A stretch of 64,000 bases of DNA from Sulfurospirillum sp. SCADC (GCF_000743525.1 NZ_JQGK01000001.1:62001-126000); one strand, 5' to 3'; positions 53,525 to 61,832 are shown, counted from the stretch's first letter. The notes: generated from the sequence alone by a model not told the origin. Numbers and translations: made by a program.

Positions 53525-54418
53525 ATGCAACAGGCGTTACAAGGAGCGATGACCGCGCTTATCACACCGTTTAAAAATGGAAAACTTGATGAAGTTCAAT
53601 ACGCAAAATTAATCGAAAGACAGATAAAAAATGGGATCGATGTTGTTGTTCCTGTAGGCACAACGGGGGAGAGTGCGACGCTTGATCATGACGAGCACCG
53701 TCGCTGTATCGAAATAGCCGTTGATGTCTGTTCCAACAGCGATGTCAAAGTACTGGCAGGGGCTGGAAGCAATGCAACGCATGAAGCCATTGGTTTAGCC
53801 AAATTTGCGCAAGCGCATGGTGCACATGGCATTCTCTCCGTCACACCGTACTATAACAAACCAACGCAAGAAGGGCTTTTTCAGCACTATAAAGCTATCT
53901 CTTGCTCTGTAGACATTCCTGTGCTTTTGTACAATGTCCCTGGACGTACAGGCTGTGATTTATTGCCTGACACTATCTTTAGACTTTTTGAAGCTTGCCC
54001 CAATATTTATGGGGTAAAAGAAGCAACTGGTTCGATTGATCGTTGTGTTGATTTGCTCGCACACCAACCCAAACTTTCTGTTTTTAGTGGGGAAGATGCG
54101 ATTAACTACCCTATCTTATCTAATGGTGGATCGGGCGTTATTTCGGTAACTTCGAACATCTTGCCTGATCAAATTGCAGAGCTCACGCATTTGGCACTTA
54201 AAGGTGATTTTCACGGTGCAAAAGCGATCAATGACTCACTCTATGAGATCAATAAAACACTTTTTTGTGAGAGTAACCCAATTCCTATTAAAGCTGCCAT
54301 GTACATTGCAGGATTATTGGAGAGTTTAGAGTATCGCTTACCACTGTGTGCACCAAGCAACGAAAATATGAAACGTATTGAAAATACGCTCAAAAAATAT
54401 ACGATCAAAGGATTTTAA
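53525..54418 (+). CDS. dapA: 4-hydroxy-tetrahydrodipicolinate synthase
   Basis: First committed step of lysine and diaminopimelate synthesis, condensing pyruvate with aspartate semialdehyde. The 297-residue protein has [31 protein letters not shown], the proton-relay tyrosines in [16 protein letters not shown] and [10 protein letters not shown], and the Schiff-base lysine in [13 protein letters not shown] near residue 166. It overlaps the next gene by one base. Diaminopimelate links it to the cell-wall genes nearby. Confidence 0.96.
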   Translation: MQQALQGAMTALITPFKNGKLDEVQYAKLIERQIKNGIDVVVPVGTTGESATLDHDEHRRCIEIAVDVCSNSDVKVLAGAGSNATHEAIGLAKFAQAHGAHGILSVTPYYNKPTQEGLFQHYKAISCSVDIPVLLYNVPGRTGCDLLPDTIFRLFEACPNIYGVKEATGSIDRCVDLLAHQPKLSVFSGEDAINYPILSNGGSGVISVTSNILPDQIAELTHLALKGDFHGAKAINDSLYEINKTLFCESNPIPIKAAMYIAGLLESLEYRLPLCAPSNENMKRIENTLKKYTIKGF

Positions 54419-55185
54419 TGAAGGGAAAAACACTTGTCATTAGTGGCGGTACCAGAGGTATCGGACAAGCTATTGTGTATGAATTTGCCAGAGCGGGTGT
54501 GAATATTGCGTTTACCTATAACTCCAATGAAGAGATTGCAATGGAGCAAGTTAAGGATTTGGAGGCAAACTATGGCATTAAAGCCAGGGCCTATACTCTC
54601 AATATCTTAGAGCCAGAGACCTATAAAGACCTCTTTTTAGAGATCGATAAAGAGTTTGATCGTGTGGATTTTTTCATCTCCAATGCCATCATCTCGGGTC
54701 GCCTCGTAGTAGGTGGATACACAAAGTTTATGAAACTCAAACCACGTGGCATCAACAACATCTTCACGGCAACTGTTAATGCTTTTGTTGTGGGAGCACA
54801 AGAATCCGCCAAACGTATGGAAAAAGTCGGTGGTGGGAGCATTATCTCTCTCTCCTCTACGGGCAATCTTGTTTACATCGAAAACTATGCCGGTCATGGT
54901 ACCGCCAAAGCAGCGGTTGAGACGATGGTACGTTACGCAGCAGCAGAACTTGGCTGTAAGGGCATTCGTGTCAATGCCGTCAGCGGTGGTCCCATCGAAA
55001 CCGATGCTTTAAGAGCGTTTACGAACTACGAAGAGGTGCGTGATGTCACTGCAAAACTCTCTCCTTTGGGACGTATGGGTCAGCCACAAGACCTTGCAGG
55101 GGCGTGTCTGTTCCTTTGCTCTGAGAAAGCTTCGTGGATCACAGGTCATACCATGCTCATTGATGGTGGAACGACGTTTAAATGA
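54418..55185 (+). CDS. Short-chain dehydrogenase, enoyl-ACP reductase-like
   Basis: A 255-residue SDR protein. The NAD(P) loop is ISGGTRGIGQAIVYEF near residue 8. The active site shows SLSSTGN and YAGHGTAKAAVE, that is Y-x6-K rather than the classical Y-x3-K. That spacing is typical of enoyl-ACP reductases (FabI, FabL), and VNAVSGGPIETDALRAF fits the same group. Campylobacter has a homologue after dapA. I infer a role in fatty acid synthesis, supported by the adjacent pgsA, but the substrate is not proven. Confidence 0.82.
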   Translation: MKGKTLVISGGTRGIGQAIVYEFARAGVNIAFTYNSNEEIAMEQVKDLEANYGIKARAYTLNILEPETYKDLFLEIDKEFDRVDFFISNAIISGRLVVGGYTKFMKLKPRGINNIFTATVNAFVVGAQESAKRMEKVGGGSIISLSSTGNLVYIENYAGHGTAKAAVETMVRYAAAELGCKGIRVNAVSGGPIETDALRAFTNYEEVRDVTAKLSPLGRMGQPQDLAGACLFLCSEKASWITGHTMLIDGGTTFK

Positions 55186-55724
55186 TGAACTTACCCAACG
55201 CACTTGCAAGCATGAGAATCGCCTTAGCACCTCTTATGTTTATTTTTTTAGTCAATCGCGATTCAAGCCTCTTTTCAGGTTTACATGTAAGCTGGATAGA
55301 CTACTTTGCCACACTCATTTTTGTGATCGCCAGTGCGACGGATTTTTTTGATGGCTACATCGCACGCAACTGGGATCAAAAAACGCAACTGGGTGCTATC
55401 CTAGATCCCCTCGCCGATAAAATGCTCACCCTAGCCGCTTTTTTAGGACTGATGATAATCGATCGTGCCAATCCTTGGGCGATTTTTCTCATCCTGACGC
55501 GTGAATTTTTCATCACGGGACTTCGCGTGGCTGCGATGGGTGAAGGTAAAGATATTGCTGCGAGCATGGCAGGCAAAGTTAAAACGGTTCTTCAGATGAT
55601 CGCCATTGGCTTTTTAATGATGAACTGGCCTTTTGCAAACCTCCTTTTGTGGGCAGCTGTGGCACTGACACTTTACTCTGGCTATGAATACATCATCGGC
55701 TACACCCAAAAAGGAACCCACTAA
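55182..55724 (+). CDS. pgsA: CDP-diacylglycerol-glycerol-3-phosphate 3-phosphatidyltransferase
   Basis: Membrane enzyme making phosphatidylglycerol phosphate. The 180-residue protein has the full CDP-alcohol phosphotransferase motif DG-x2-AR-x8-G-x3-D-x3-D (from DGYIARNWDQKTQLGAILD onward, near residues 57-80) and four to five membrane helices. It overlaps the SDR gene by four bases and the rseP gene by one. A palindrome at 55281-55290 is read as LHVS. Confidence 0.94.
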   Translation: MMNLPNALASMRIALAPLMFIFLVNRDSSLFSGLHVSWIDYFATLIFVIASATDFFDGYIARNWDQKTQLGAILDPLADKMLTLAAFLGLMIIDRANPWAIFLILTREFFITGLRVAAMGEGKDIAASMAGKVKTVLQMIAIGFLMMNWPFANLLLWAAVALTLYSGYEYIIGYTQKGTH

Positions 55725-56782
55725 TGGGAACACTTACCTCCATTCTGGTTCTCTCGTTTCTGATTTTTTTTCATGAATTGGGACACTTTTTAGCCGCACG
55801 TTTTTTTGGCGTGCATGTCGAAGTTTTCAGCATCGGATTTGGCAAAAAAGTCTTCTCCAAAGTGGTTGGAAAGACGGAATATTGCCTCTCGCTCATTCCT
55901 CTAGGCGGTTATGTGCAGATGAAAGGGCAAGACGATCGTGATCCGACCAAAATCAGTTATGACGCGGATAGCTACACGACTAAAACGCCGTGGAAGCGCA
56001 TTATCATCCTTTTTGCAGGCCCTTTTGCGAACTTTTTACTTGCTTTTTTACTCTTCATCGCCATCGGTTCCATGGGTGTTACCAAATTTGCTCCGATTAT
56101 TGGTCAAATCAGCCCAAGCTCACCCGCACTTGAGGCAGGTCTTCAAGAGAATGACCGCATTGTGATGATCAACGGCACGCTCATTGAGGCATGGGATGAA
56201 GTAAGTCAACTGATTCAAGAGAGCACAGGCAAACTCGAAGTCAAAATCGAGCGTTTAGGCAGTCTCCAAACCCTTCTTTTAACCCCAAAAATCAACGAAT
56301 ACCAAAATATGTTTGGCGAGACCAAACAGAAAAAGATGATCGGCATTGCACCGAGTGGAAAAACAATGGAAGTGGTCTATGGCATCAGCGAGCTTCCAAA
56401 CTTTGCGTGGCAGCAGACGGTTAAATCGACCACGCTCATTTTGACCAGTCTTCAAAAATTGATCGAAGGCGTTGTTTCACCTAAAGAGTTAGGCGGTATC
56501 ATCTCCATCGTTCAAGTCACATCCGAAGCGAGCGAAGCAGGTCTTGTAGCACTTTTTGCGTTAACAGCGCTCATTTCAGTCAACCTTGGCGTGCTCAATC
56601 TTCTTCCCATTCCTGCCCTTGATGGCGGACACATTATGTTCAATCTGTACGAGCTTATCACAAAACGAGCACCGAGCGAGCGCGTACTGACCAGTATGAC
56701 AACCGCCGGTTGGATGTTGCTTTTAAGTCTGATGGCGCTCAGCATTTTTAATGATATTTACAGGCTAACCAATGGAAGCTAA
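55724..56782 (+). CDS. rseP: Site-2 intramembrane zinc protease RseP
   Basis: A 352-residue S2P-family protease. The zinc motif HELGH (in LIFFHELGHFLAARFFGV) is near residue 18, one PDZ domain lies in the middle (SPALEAGLQENDRIVMING), and the third zinc ligand is in the membrane motif LPIPALDGGHIMF near residue 300. One PDZ domain rather than two is seen. It would cleave membrane-bound anti-sigma factors or signal peptides. It overlaps yggS by 11 bases. Confidence 0.93.
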   Translation: MGTLTSILVLSFLIFFHELGHFLAARFFGVHVEVFSIGFGKKVFSKVVGKTEYCLSLIPLGGYVQMKGQDDRDPTKISYDADSYTTKTPWKRIIILFAGPFANFLLAFLLFIAIGSMGVTKFAPIIGQISPSSPALEAGLQENDRIVMINGTLIEAWDEVSQLIQESTGKLEVKIERLGSLQTLLLTPKINEYQNMFGETKQKKMIGIAPSGKTMEVVYGISELPNFAWQQTVKSTTLILTSLQKLIEGVVSPKELGGIISIVQVTSEASEAGLVALFALTALISVNLGVLNLLPIPALDGGHIMFNLYELITKRAPSERVLTSMTTAGWMLLLSLMALSIFNDIYRLTNGS

Positions 56783-57449
56783 AAATTGTGTCACCACACT
56801 GGATGAAATTCTCACACGCGTTGAAAAAGCGCGTTTGAGTGTCGATCAACACCTGATTGTTAAGATCGTTGCGGCAAGTAAAAGTGCCGATCCTTCAATG
56901 ATCGAAGCGATGTACAACGCAGGGCAACGCTGTTTTGGAGAAAATAAAATCCAAGATATGAGCGATAAAGTGCACGCCCTCTCCCATTTGCCATTAGAGT
57001 GGCATTTCATCGGGCGTTTACAAACCAATAAAATCAATCAGCTCATCGACCTAGACCCTTCGTTAATGCACTCGCTTAGCTCACTCGAACTCGCACTAGA
57101 GATCGACAAACGGTTACATGTAAAACATAAAACGATGAACGTTCTGCTTCAGATCAACAGTGCGTATGAAGAGCAAAAAACAGGCGTTCTGCCTGAAGAG
57201 GCGATGGAAGTGTATGAGCAAATTAGCCTTACATGTAAGAACCTTCACCTCAAAGGGGTCATGAGCATCGGTGCGCACAGCGAAGAGAGTGCCATCATTC
57301 AAAAAAGTTTTGAAACCACGCACAAAATTTTTGAATCCCTCCAAAAGCATGGTGCAAAGTACTGTTCGATGGGCATGAGCGGTGATTTTGAACTTGCCAT
57401 TGCGTGTGGCTCTAATATGATTCGTTTAGGCAGTATCCTATTTAAATAG
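56772..57449 (+). CDS. yggS: YggS-family pyridoxal phosphate homeostasis protein
   Basis: A 225-residue PLP-binding protein of the alanine-racemase N-terminal fold without catalytic activity. The PLP lysine is in KIVAASKSADPSMIEAMY near residue 37, followed by RCFGENKIQDM, WHFIGRLQTNKI, and the phosphate-binding end CSMGMSGDFELAIACGSNMI. Two palindromes (57114, 57229) are read as LHVK and LTCK. Its TAG stop is the first base of structured repeat copy C. Confidence 0.93.
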   Translation: MEAKNCVTTLDEILTRVEKARLSVDQHLIVKIVAASKSADPSMIEAMYNAGQRCFGENKIQDMSDKVHALSHLPLEWHFIGRLQTNKINQLIDLDPSLMHSLSSLELALEIDKRLHVKHKTMNVLLQINSAYEEQKTGVLPEEAMEVYEQISLTCKNLHLKGVMSIGAHSEESAIIQKSFETTHKIFESLQKHGAKYCSMGMSGDFELAIACGSNMIRLGSILFK

Positions 57450-57552
57450 CGTTCTGTACAGAACGCTTAACACGCTTTTAAAGCAAAGCTTCTTAAGCTA
57501 CGTTAACGCTGAGTTTTCCTCAGCGGAAAGCTCACGCACCTTTGGCGCTTTC
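57449..57552 (+). repeat. Stop-codon-anchored structured repeat, copy C (after yggS)
   Basis: Third copy, starting on the last base of the yggS stop in sense orientation. Hairpin GCGTTCTG/CAGAACGC occupies the place of the AGAGTTCT hairpin in copies A and B but with different, still paired, bases. The second hairpin is degraded (AAGC/GCTT only), GCTGAG/CTCAGC pairs well, and the end block CTCACGCACCTTTGGCGC is one or two changes from the others. The remaining 40 bases before the next gene hold only its ribosome-binding site. Confidence 0.8.
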
Positions 57553-57593
57553 ATTTAAATAAGTTCTCTACCTTTTTTAAAGGAGATGATCAC

Positions 57594-58862
57594 ATGTCAC
57601 ACCTCACTTCACGAGAAGGTTACACGCACCTCATTGAGCGGCTTAACCGCTTTCCTTTGGGTGCGCCTCCCTCTCAAACCCTCTATGAAATTCTAAGCCT
57701 TCTTTTTACACCCAAAGAAGCCGAACTGGTTGCTCTCCTTCCCATCAAACCTTTTAAAGTAGAAATTGCCGCACAAAGCTGGAACGTCAGTGTTTTGGAA
57801 GCACACAAAATGCTCGATACACTCTGTTCCAAAGCACTTTTGATCGACATTGAACAAGAGGGAAGTTCAACCTATGTGCTTCCTCCTCCGATGGCTGGTT
57901 TTTTTGAGTTTAGCTTGATGCGCACAGGCGGCAATATTGATCAAAAATTGATCTCAGAGCTTTTTTACCAATACCTCAGTGTCGAAGAGGATTTCATCAA
58001 AGCGCTCTTTACCGGTGAAACCAAACCCGGTCGTGCCTTTGTCAATGAAAATGCTCTCTCGCCTCAAAACAGCCTGCATGTGCTTGATTATGAGCGTGCT
58101 TCACATATCATCGAGAGTTCTAAATTTATGGGTGTGGGACTCTGTTATTGTCGTCATAAAAAACAACATCTTGGCACGGCATGTGATGCCCCACTGGAGA
58201 TTTGTATGACGTTTGGAAACACAGCACATTCACTCTCCAAACATGGCTACACAAGGCTTGTTGAAAAAAGTGAAGGGTTAGAACTTTTAGAGCAAGCCAG
58301 AGAGTATAAGCTGGTACAATTTGGTGAAAATGCCCAAAGTGGAGTCAATTTTATCTGCAACTGTTGCAGTTGTTGTTGCGAAGCACTCACTGCCGCGCGC
58401 CGTTTTGCCTTTTTAAATCCCGTAGAAACCACCAATTTTTTACCCAAAATGGGTCTTACATGTAATGGCTGCAGTAAGTGTGCGCAAGTGTGTCCCGTAG
58501 AGGCTATTTCAATGGTTTCAACGCACGATCCACAAAAGCCAAAAAGACTAAAAGCGATGCTTGATGAGAGTCGATGTTTGGGATGTGGTGTTTGTGCGAC
58601 GGCCTGTAAAGAGAAAGTTATTTCTCTCAAAGAACGTGCTAAACGCATCATAACACCCGTGAATTCAGCACATAAAACGGTGATGATGGCAATAGAGCGA
58701 GGGAAACTGCAAGAGCTTATTTTTGATAACCACGCACTCTGGAATCACCGCGCAATGGCAGCCATTTTAGGCGTGCTGCTCAAACTTCCACCCATCAAAC
58801 AGATCATGGCAAGTGAGCAGATCAAATCGCGTTATTTTGCAAAACTTTTGGCAGATCTCTAA
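57594..58862 (+). CDS. Multi-cluster 4Fe-4S protein with CNCCSCCC motif
   Basis: A 422-residue cytoplasmic protein. Residues 1-110 look like a winged-helix region (QTLYEILSLLFTPKEAELVA). Then come GLCYCRHKKQHLGTACDAP with a CxC-type cluster, CNCCSCCCEAL near residue 260, and two ferredoxin clusters, CNGCSKCAQVCP near 297 and CLGCGVCATACK near 330. The combination is seen in an unnamed iron-sulfur protein family of anaerobes. The C-terminal 70 residues are helical. It probably transfers electrons; the partner is unknown. A palindrome at 58456 is read as LTCN beside a cluster cysteine. A good AAGGAGATGATCAC start. Confidence 0.85.
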   Translation: MSHLTSREGYTHLIERLNRFPLGAPPSQTLYEILSLLFTPKEAELVALLPIKPFKVEIAAQSWNVSVLEAHKMLDTLCSKALLIDIEQEGSSTYVLPPPMAGFFEFSLMRTGGNIDQKLISELFYQYLSVEEDFIKALFTGETKPGRAFVNENALSPQNSLHVLDYERASHIIESSKFMGVGLCYCRHKKQHLGTACDAPLEICMTFGNTAHSLSKHGYTRLVEKSEGLELLEQAREYKLVQFGENAQSGVNFICNCCSCCCEALTAARRFAFLNPVETTNFLPKMGLTCNGCSKCAQVCPVEAISMVSTHDPQKPKRLKAMLDESRCLGCGVCATACKEKVISLKERAKRIITPVNSAHKTVMMAIERGKLQELIFDNHALWNHRAMAAILGVLLKLPPIKQIMASEQIKSRYFAKLLADL

Positions 58863-58865
58863 AAC

Positions 58866-59522
58866 CTAGTACTCTTTTGGACTTAAAAGTTTTTTGTAAT
58901 AAGAACCTGTTGTATAAAGTGCGACAACCGGATTGTGCCCTAAAACACGATCTTTGACGACAAGATAGGTCGTCGTCGCTTTGGCGTATTTGATAAACAG
59001 TGAATCATGCCCAACGCATAAACCCATAATGACATTGAGATCGCTCTTGGCTTTGTTTAGGTACTTGGCTTGAAGCACGGGATTGCACATCGGCTCAAAG
59101 GTATTGGGGCGAATCTTTTGCGCTTCTTTGAGTCCTATCTCAACCTTATCACGTGAACCTACTTTGCAAATTGCCATAAAAACGTCAAAACCATTGACTT
59201 TAAGAATTTCTGCAAAGATTTTCGACTCAGCCGCTAAGCCAACACAGGATGCAATGCCAATTTTCTTCGCACCAATGCGTCTTGCAAAAGCTAAAATCTC
59301 TTCAACCCGTGTGAGTTGTCCATAATATTTGCCTTCGATCTCAGCCGCAGCCATCGCAATTTTACGATCAATCCCCTCTTCTTGGTAGCACTCAAGAGAC
59401 TCTTCAAGCATCGCATCATCGACATTCGTGGTCAAACAAAACTTAGGGTAACGGCTCTCATGTTTATGGCAATTCAGCGTTCCACACTCAGTACAACTGA
59501 GCTCTTTTTCATCTTCTTTCAT
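58866..59522 (-). CDS. DUF1847 cysteine-rich metal-binding protein
   Basis: A 218-residue protein with an N-terminal CTECGTLNCHKHES motif and further cysteines in GIASCVGLAAESKIF, MAICKVGSRDK, PMCNPVLQA and IMGLCVGHDSLFIKYA, the pattern of the DUF1847 family. The spacing suggests bound metal or an iron-sulfur cluster. The function is unknown. It is convergent with the Fe-S protein gene, with three bases between stops. The palindrome at 59534-59545 lies upstream of it. Confidence 0.82.
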   Translation of the reverse strand: MKEDEKELSCTECGTLNCHKHESRYPKFCLTTNVDDAMLEESLECYQEEGIDRKIAMAAAEIEGKYYGQLTRVEEILAFARRIGAKKIGIASCVGLAAESKIFAEILKVNGFDVFMAICKVGSRDKVEIGLKEAQKIRPNTFEPMCNPVLQAKYLNKAKSDLNVIMGLCVGHDSLFIKYAKATTTYLVVKDRVLGHNPVVALYTTGSYYKKLLSPKEY

Positions 59523-59534
59523 CTAAAATCCTTT

Positions 59535-60140
59535 TTACATGTAAAGGTGTTTGCCATACAAACTTAGGTAAACACCAAGCAACTCTTTAAGCCCTTGGCT
59601 CAGTAAAGCGTTCTCTTCTTCGTTAAAAACAAGCTCCAAAAGCTTTACATGTAAAGCTTCTCCAAACGCAACTAAACGCTCTGGCGTAAAGGATGAAGCC
59701 TCCTCTTTGCCTAAGACAAAAAAGAGTGCAAGGGCGCGATTGAGTCCTGAAACGTAGGCTAAAAGATTTTCGTAGATGCTCTTTTCCACGGGTTCGAGTT
59801 GGGAAAGAAACAGCTCCAACGAGACCGATAAAAAGCTTTTTTTCTTAGGAAAATTTGCATTCAAAAGGGTTATGAAAAGGCTTTTTTTCGCCTCTTGCAA
59901 GGGGAGTGGAAGCAGTTGCTCCAACGCAGCATCAAGCGCCTTAACGCCCACATCATAAGAAGAAGGTGCACACAAGCCTTGACGCATCATCAGTGCGCCA
60001 ATCTGTGGTTGTGTAAATTTGGTCGGCGTGTAAAGCTCGAACGTTGCGAGGGTTTGCACCAACACTGCGTAAAAAGCGCTCACGTGCGCATTGTCACTTT
60101 TGGCTAAATATTCGGTTAGGTAAAGGATCTCTTTTTTCAT
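59535..60140 (-). CDS. Helical protein of TorD-like appearance, unknown
   Basis: A 201-residue protein predicted all-helical: FYAVLVQTLATFELYTPTKF, ALDAALEQLLPLPLQEAKK, FLSVSLELFLSQLEPVEKSI, LNRALALFFVLGKEEASSF. Size and helix content resemble TorD/DmsD chaperones for molybdoenzymes, but I see no diagnostic motif, so the family is not assigned. It lies just upstream of the DUF1847 gene on the same strand. A 20-base perfect palindrome, AAGCTTTACATGTAAAGCTT, is inside at 59640-59659, and another copy covers the last codons. Confidence 0.6.
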   Translation of the reverse strand: MKKEILYLTEYLAKSDNAHVSAFYAVLVQTLATFELYTPTKFTQPQIGALMMRQGLCAPSSYDVGVKALDAALEQLLPLPLQEAKKSLFITLLNANFPKKKSFLSVSLELFLSQLEPVEKSIYENLLAYVSGLNRALALFFVLGKEEASSFTPERLVAFGEALHVKLLELVFNEEENALLSQGLKELLGVYLSLYGKHLYM

Positions 60141-60205
60141 GCCTCCATTCTGCCAAAGCCCAACTGAAAAAGTGCTATAATGCCAACTCTTTTTAAGGAG
60201 ATACT

Positions 60206-60811
60206 ATGATTCACCTCTCTGCTTTTTTTGCGATTTATGTCAAATTTTTTTTTATTATGACGCCATTTTTTGTCACAACCATCTTTTTATCGGTGACAAA
60301 AGGGATTGACGAGAGCGATAAACGTCGCCTTGCGATCAAAGTGACCTTGGCGATTGCGATTAGCTGTCTGATTATTCTCTTTTTTGGCAAATATATTTTT
60401 GAACTTTTTGGCATTACCCTCGATGCGTTTCGCATTGGTGCAGGTGCACTTTTGTTTTTAACCGCCGTTGATTTGGTGCAAAAAGATGTCAATGCTGAGC
60501 CTACATGTAAAGCTGACATCCTCAAACATGCCGTTGTGCCGTTGGCGATTCCCGTCACCGTGGGACCTGGAACCGTGGGTGCGCTGATGGTCATGGGTGC
60601 CGATATGGATGGGCTTGAAGATCTTATTTTAGGCTCTAGCGCGCTTTTAGGGGCGATTTTAAGTATTGGCGTGTTGCTTTATCTCTCTGGGCATATTGAA
60701 AGGCTCATCGGTCGCACAGGACTCATCGTGTTCAGTAAAGTGACAGGGCTTGTGCTCTCAGCCCTTTCGGCGCAACTTATCTTTACAGGCATTAAAAACT
60801 TTTTACATTAA
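60206..60811 (+). CDS. MarC-family integral membrane protein
   Basis: A 201-residue protein with six predicted membrane helices, for example FFVTTIFLSV near residue 22 and AIAISCLIILFFGKYIFELF near 50. It has the family motifs AFRIGAGALLFLTAVDLVQ, VVPLAIPVTVGPGTVGALM and IVFSKVTGLVLSALSAQLIF. MarC proteins are of unknown function despite the name; an early link to multiple antibiotic resistance was not upheld. AAGGAGATACT precedes ATG. The palindrome at 60815 follows the stop. Confidence 0.88.
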   Translation: MIHLSAFFAIYVKFFFIMTPFFVTTIFLSVTKGIDESDKRRLAIKVTLAIAISCLIILFFGKYIFELFGITLDAFRIGAGALLFLTAVDLVQKDVNAEPTCKADILKHAVVPLAIPVTVGPGTVGALMVMGADMDGLEDLILGSSALLGAILSIGVLLYLSGHIERLIGRTGLIVFSKVTGLVLSALSAQLIFTGIKNFLH

Positions 60812-60814
60812 GCT

Positions 60815-60824
60815 TTACATGTAA
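60815..60824. repeat. Iterated palindrome between convergent marC-like and ankyrin genes
   Basis: TTACATGTAA three bases after the MarC-family gene stop and eight bases before the convergent ankyrin gene stop, in a 21-base gap. It is another example of the motif lying between convergent genes. Confidence 0.85.
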
Positions 60825-60832
60825 CGCTCTGT

Positions 60833-61273
60833 TTACAAGCTGCTCGCTTTAAGCATCTTGTAAATCGTAGGCGTACTTGCAAGATCAATCGCTTTAAAAT
60901 CATCCAAATTGCTGATGGACGCATCGGCGTGAAAATCCAATAAAAGCCGTGTCATCGCCTCTTTTCCTGAACTCGCACAGTACATCAACGCCGTTACGCC
61001 ATTGTCATTTTGACTGTTGAGTTCAATGCCAGCTTTCACCAAAAGCTCCACACAGGTAAAATCCCCACCAAAACAGGCGTTCAAAATCGCCGTATTGCCA
61101 TCGATGTTTCTAAGCTCCAGATCAACCCCTACTTCGATGAGTTCCGTAGTCACAGCCGCATTGCCTTCGCGCACCGCTTTCATCAAAGCTGAGTTGCCGT
61201 GCTTTCCCACGCGGTTCAAATCATTGGTATCATACCCATTGGAAGAGAGCCAAAGCAAAGTTTGCTCACTCAT
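60833..61273 (-). CDS. Ankyrin-repeat protein
   Basis: A 146-residue protein made of about four ankyrin repeats: GNSALMKAVREGNAAVTTEL, GNTAILNACFGGDFTCVELL, GVTALMYCASSGKEAMTRLL, with typical linker asparagine and aspartate residues. No signal peptide, so it is probably cytoplasmic and binds a protein partner. Its ATG overlaps the final TGA of the peroxidase-like pseudogene (ATGA), so it was probably translated by coupling to that gene. With the upstream reading frame now broken, its expression may be reduced. Confidence 0.85.
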   Translation of the reverse strand: MSEQTLLWLSSNGYDTNDLNRVGKHGNSALMKAVREGNAAVTTELIEVGVDLELRNIDGNTAILNACFGGDFTCVELLVKAGIELNSQNDNGVTALMYCASSGKEAMTRLLLDFHADASISNLDDFKAIDLASTPTIYKMLKASSL

Positions 61274-61767
61274 GCGCCCATCCAGTTCTCGTGCGCATGC
61301 CCTTTTTTCTTAAAATGGATCGCTTCATCAAGCTTCGTCTCAAACATCTCTAGATCAAACGCATCTTCCACATCGCTCGTGATCTCTTTGTAGACAAATT
61401 GTCCATCTTTATTGATGATAAAGATGGATTTTGCACAAAGTGTTTCATCGACGTAAACACCAAATTTCTTAGCAAATTCTTCAAAATCAACTGAAGTACA
61501 GGAAGGATTGGTTGCTTGATCTAACGGCTATGGGCTGATAAAGTAGATAAACACTTGTTCATGGTATTTTTGGATAATCTCTAACAGTGAGGAGCTTAGC
61601 GAATCGTGATACGGCAAAGTGATCATCACCTGCACCTTGGTTGCCAACATACCGATGACTTTGCTTTCACCATCTTGCATCACAAGACTGATAGCAGGCG
61701 CTTCAGAGCCCATTTTTCGCTCATTTTTAAGTAAGGGTTTACGGACACCTTTAACGATTGTTTCCAA
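61270..61767 (-). pseudogene. Thiol peroxidase (Tpx)-like gene interrupted by an in-frame TAG
   Basis: The frame from TTG 61767 reads KMGSEAPAISLVMQDGESKV, VQVMITLPYHDSLSSSLLEI and FIYFISP, then TAG at 61528-61530. It continues in the same frame (PLDQATNPSCTSVDFEEFAK, then KFGVYVDETLCAKSIFIINK, then DGQFVYKEIT) to TGA 61270-61272. The whole is 165 codons, the normal Tpx length. The peroxidatic cysteine expected after LPYHDS is missing, although a cysteine remains at the resolving position. The start lacks a ribosome-binding site. I call it a pseudogene of an already divergent Tpx-like protein; a sequencing error is the main alternative. Confidence 0.7.
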
Positions 61768-61822
61768 GAAGTCTAATGTTTAAGGAGTTTATGCAAAAGC
61801 CATACCATGCGTCACAAAAGTG

Positions 61823-61832
61823 TTACATGTAA
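61823..61832. repeat. Iterated palindrome between fumC and the Tpx-like pseudogene
   Basis: TTACATGTAA in the 104-base gap upstream of the pseudogene and downstream of fumC, both on the minus strand. No clear promoter or terminator is seen in the rest of the gap. Confidence 0.85.

Noticed and set aside
61528-61530. TAG read as pyrrolysine in the Tpx-like gene
   Set aside because: No pyl genes are seen and the lineage is not known to use pyrrolysine; a nonsense mutation or sequence error is simpler.
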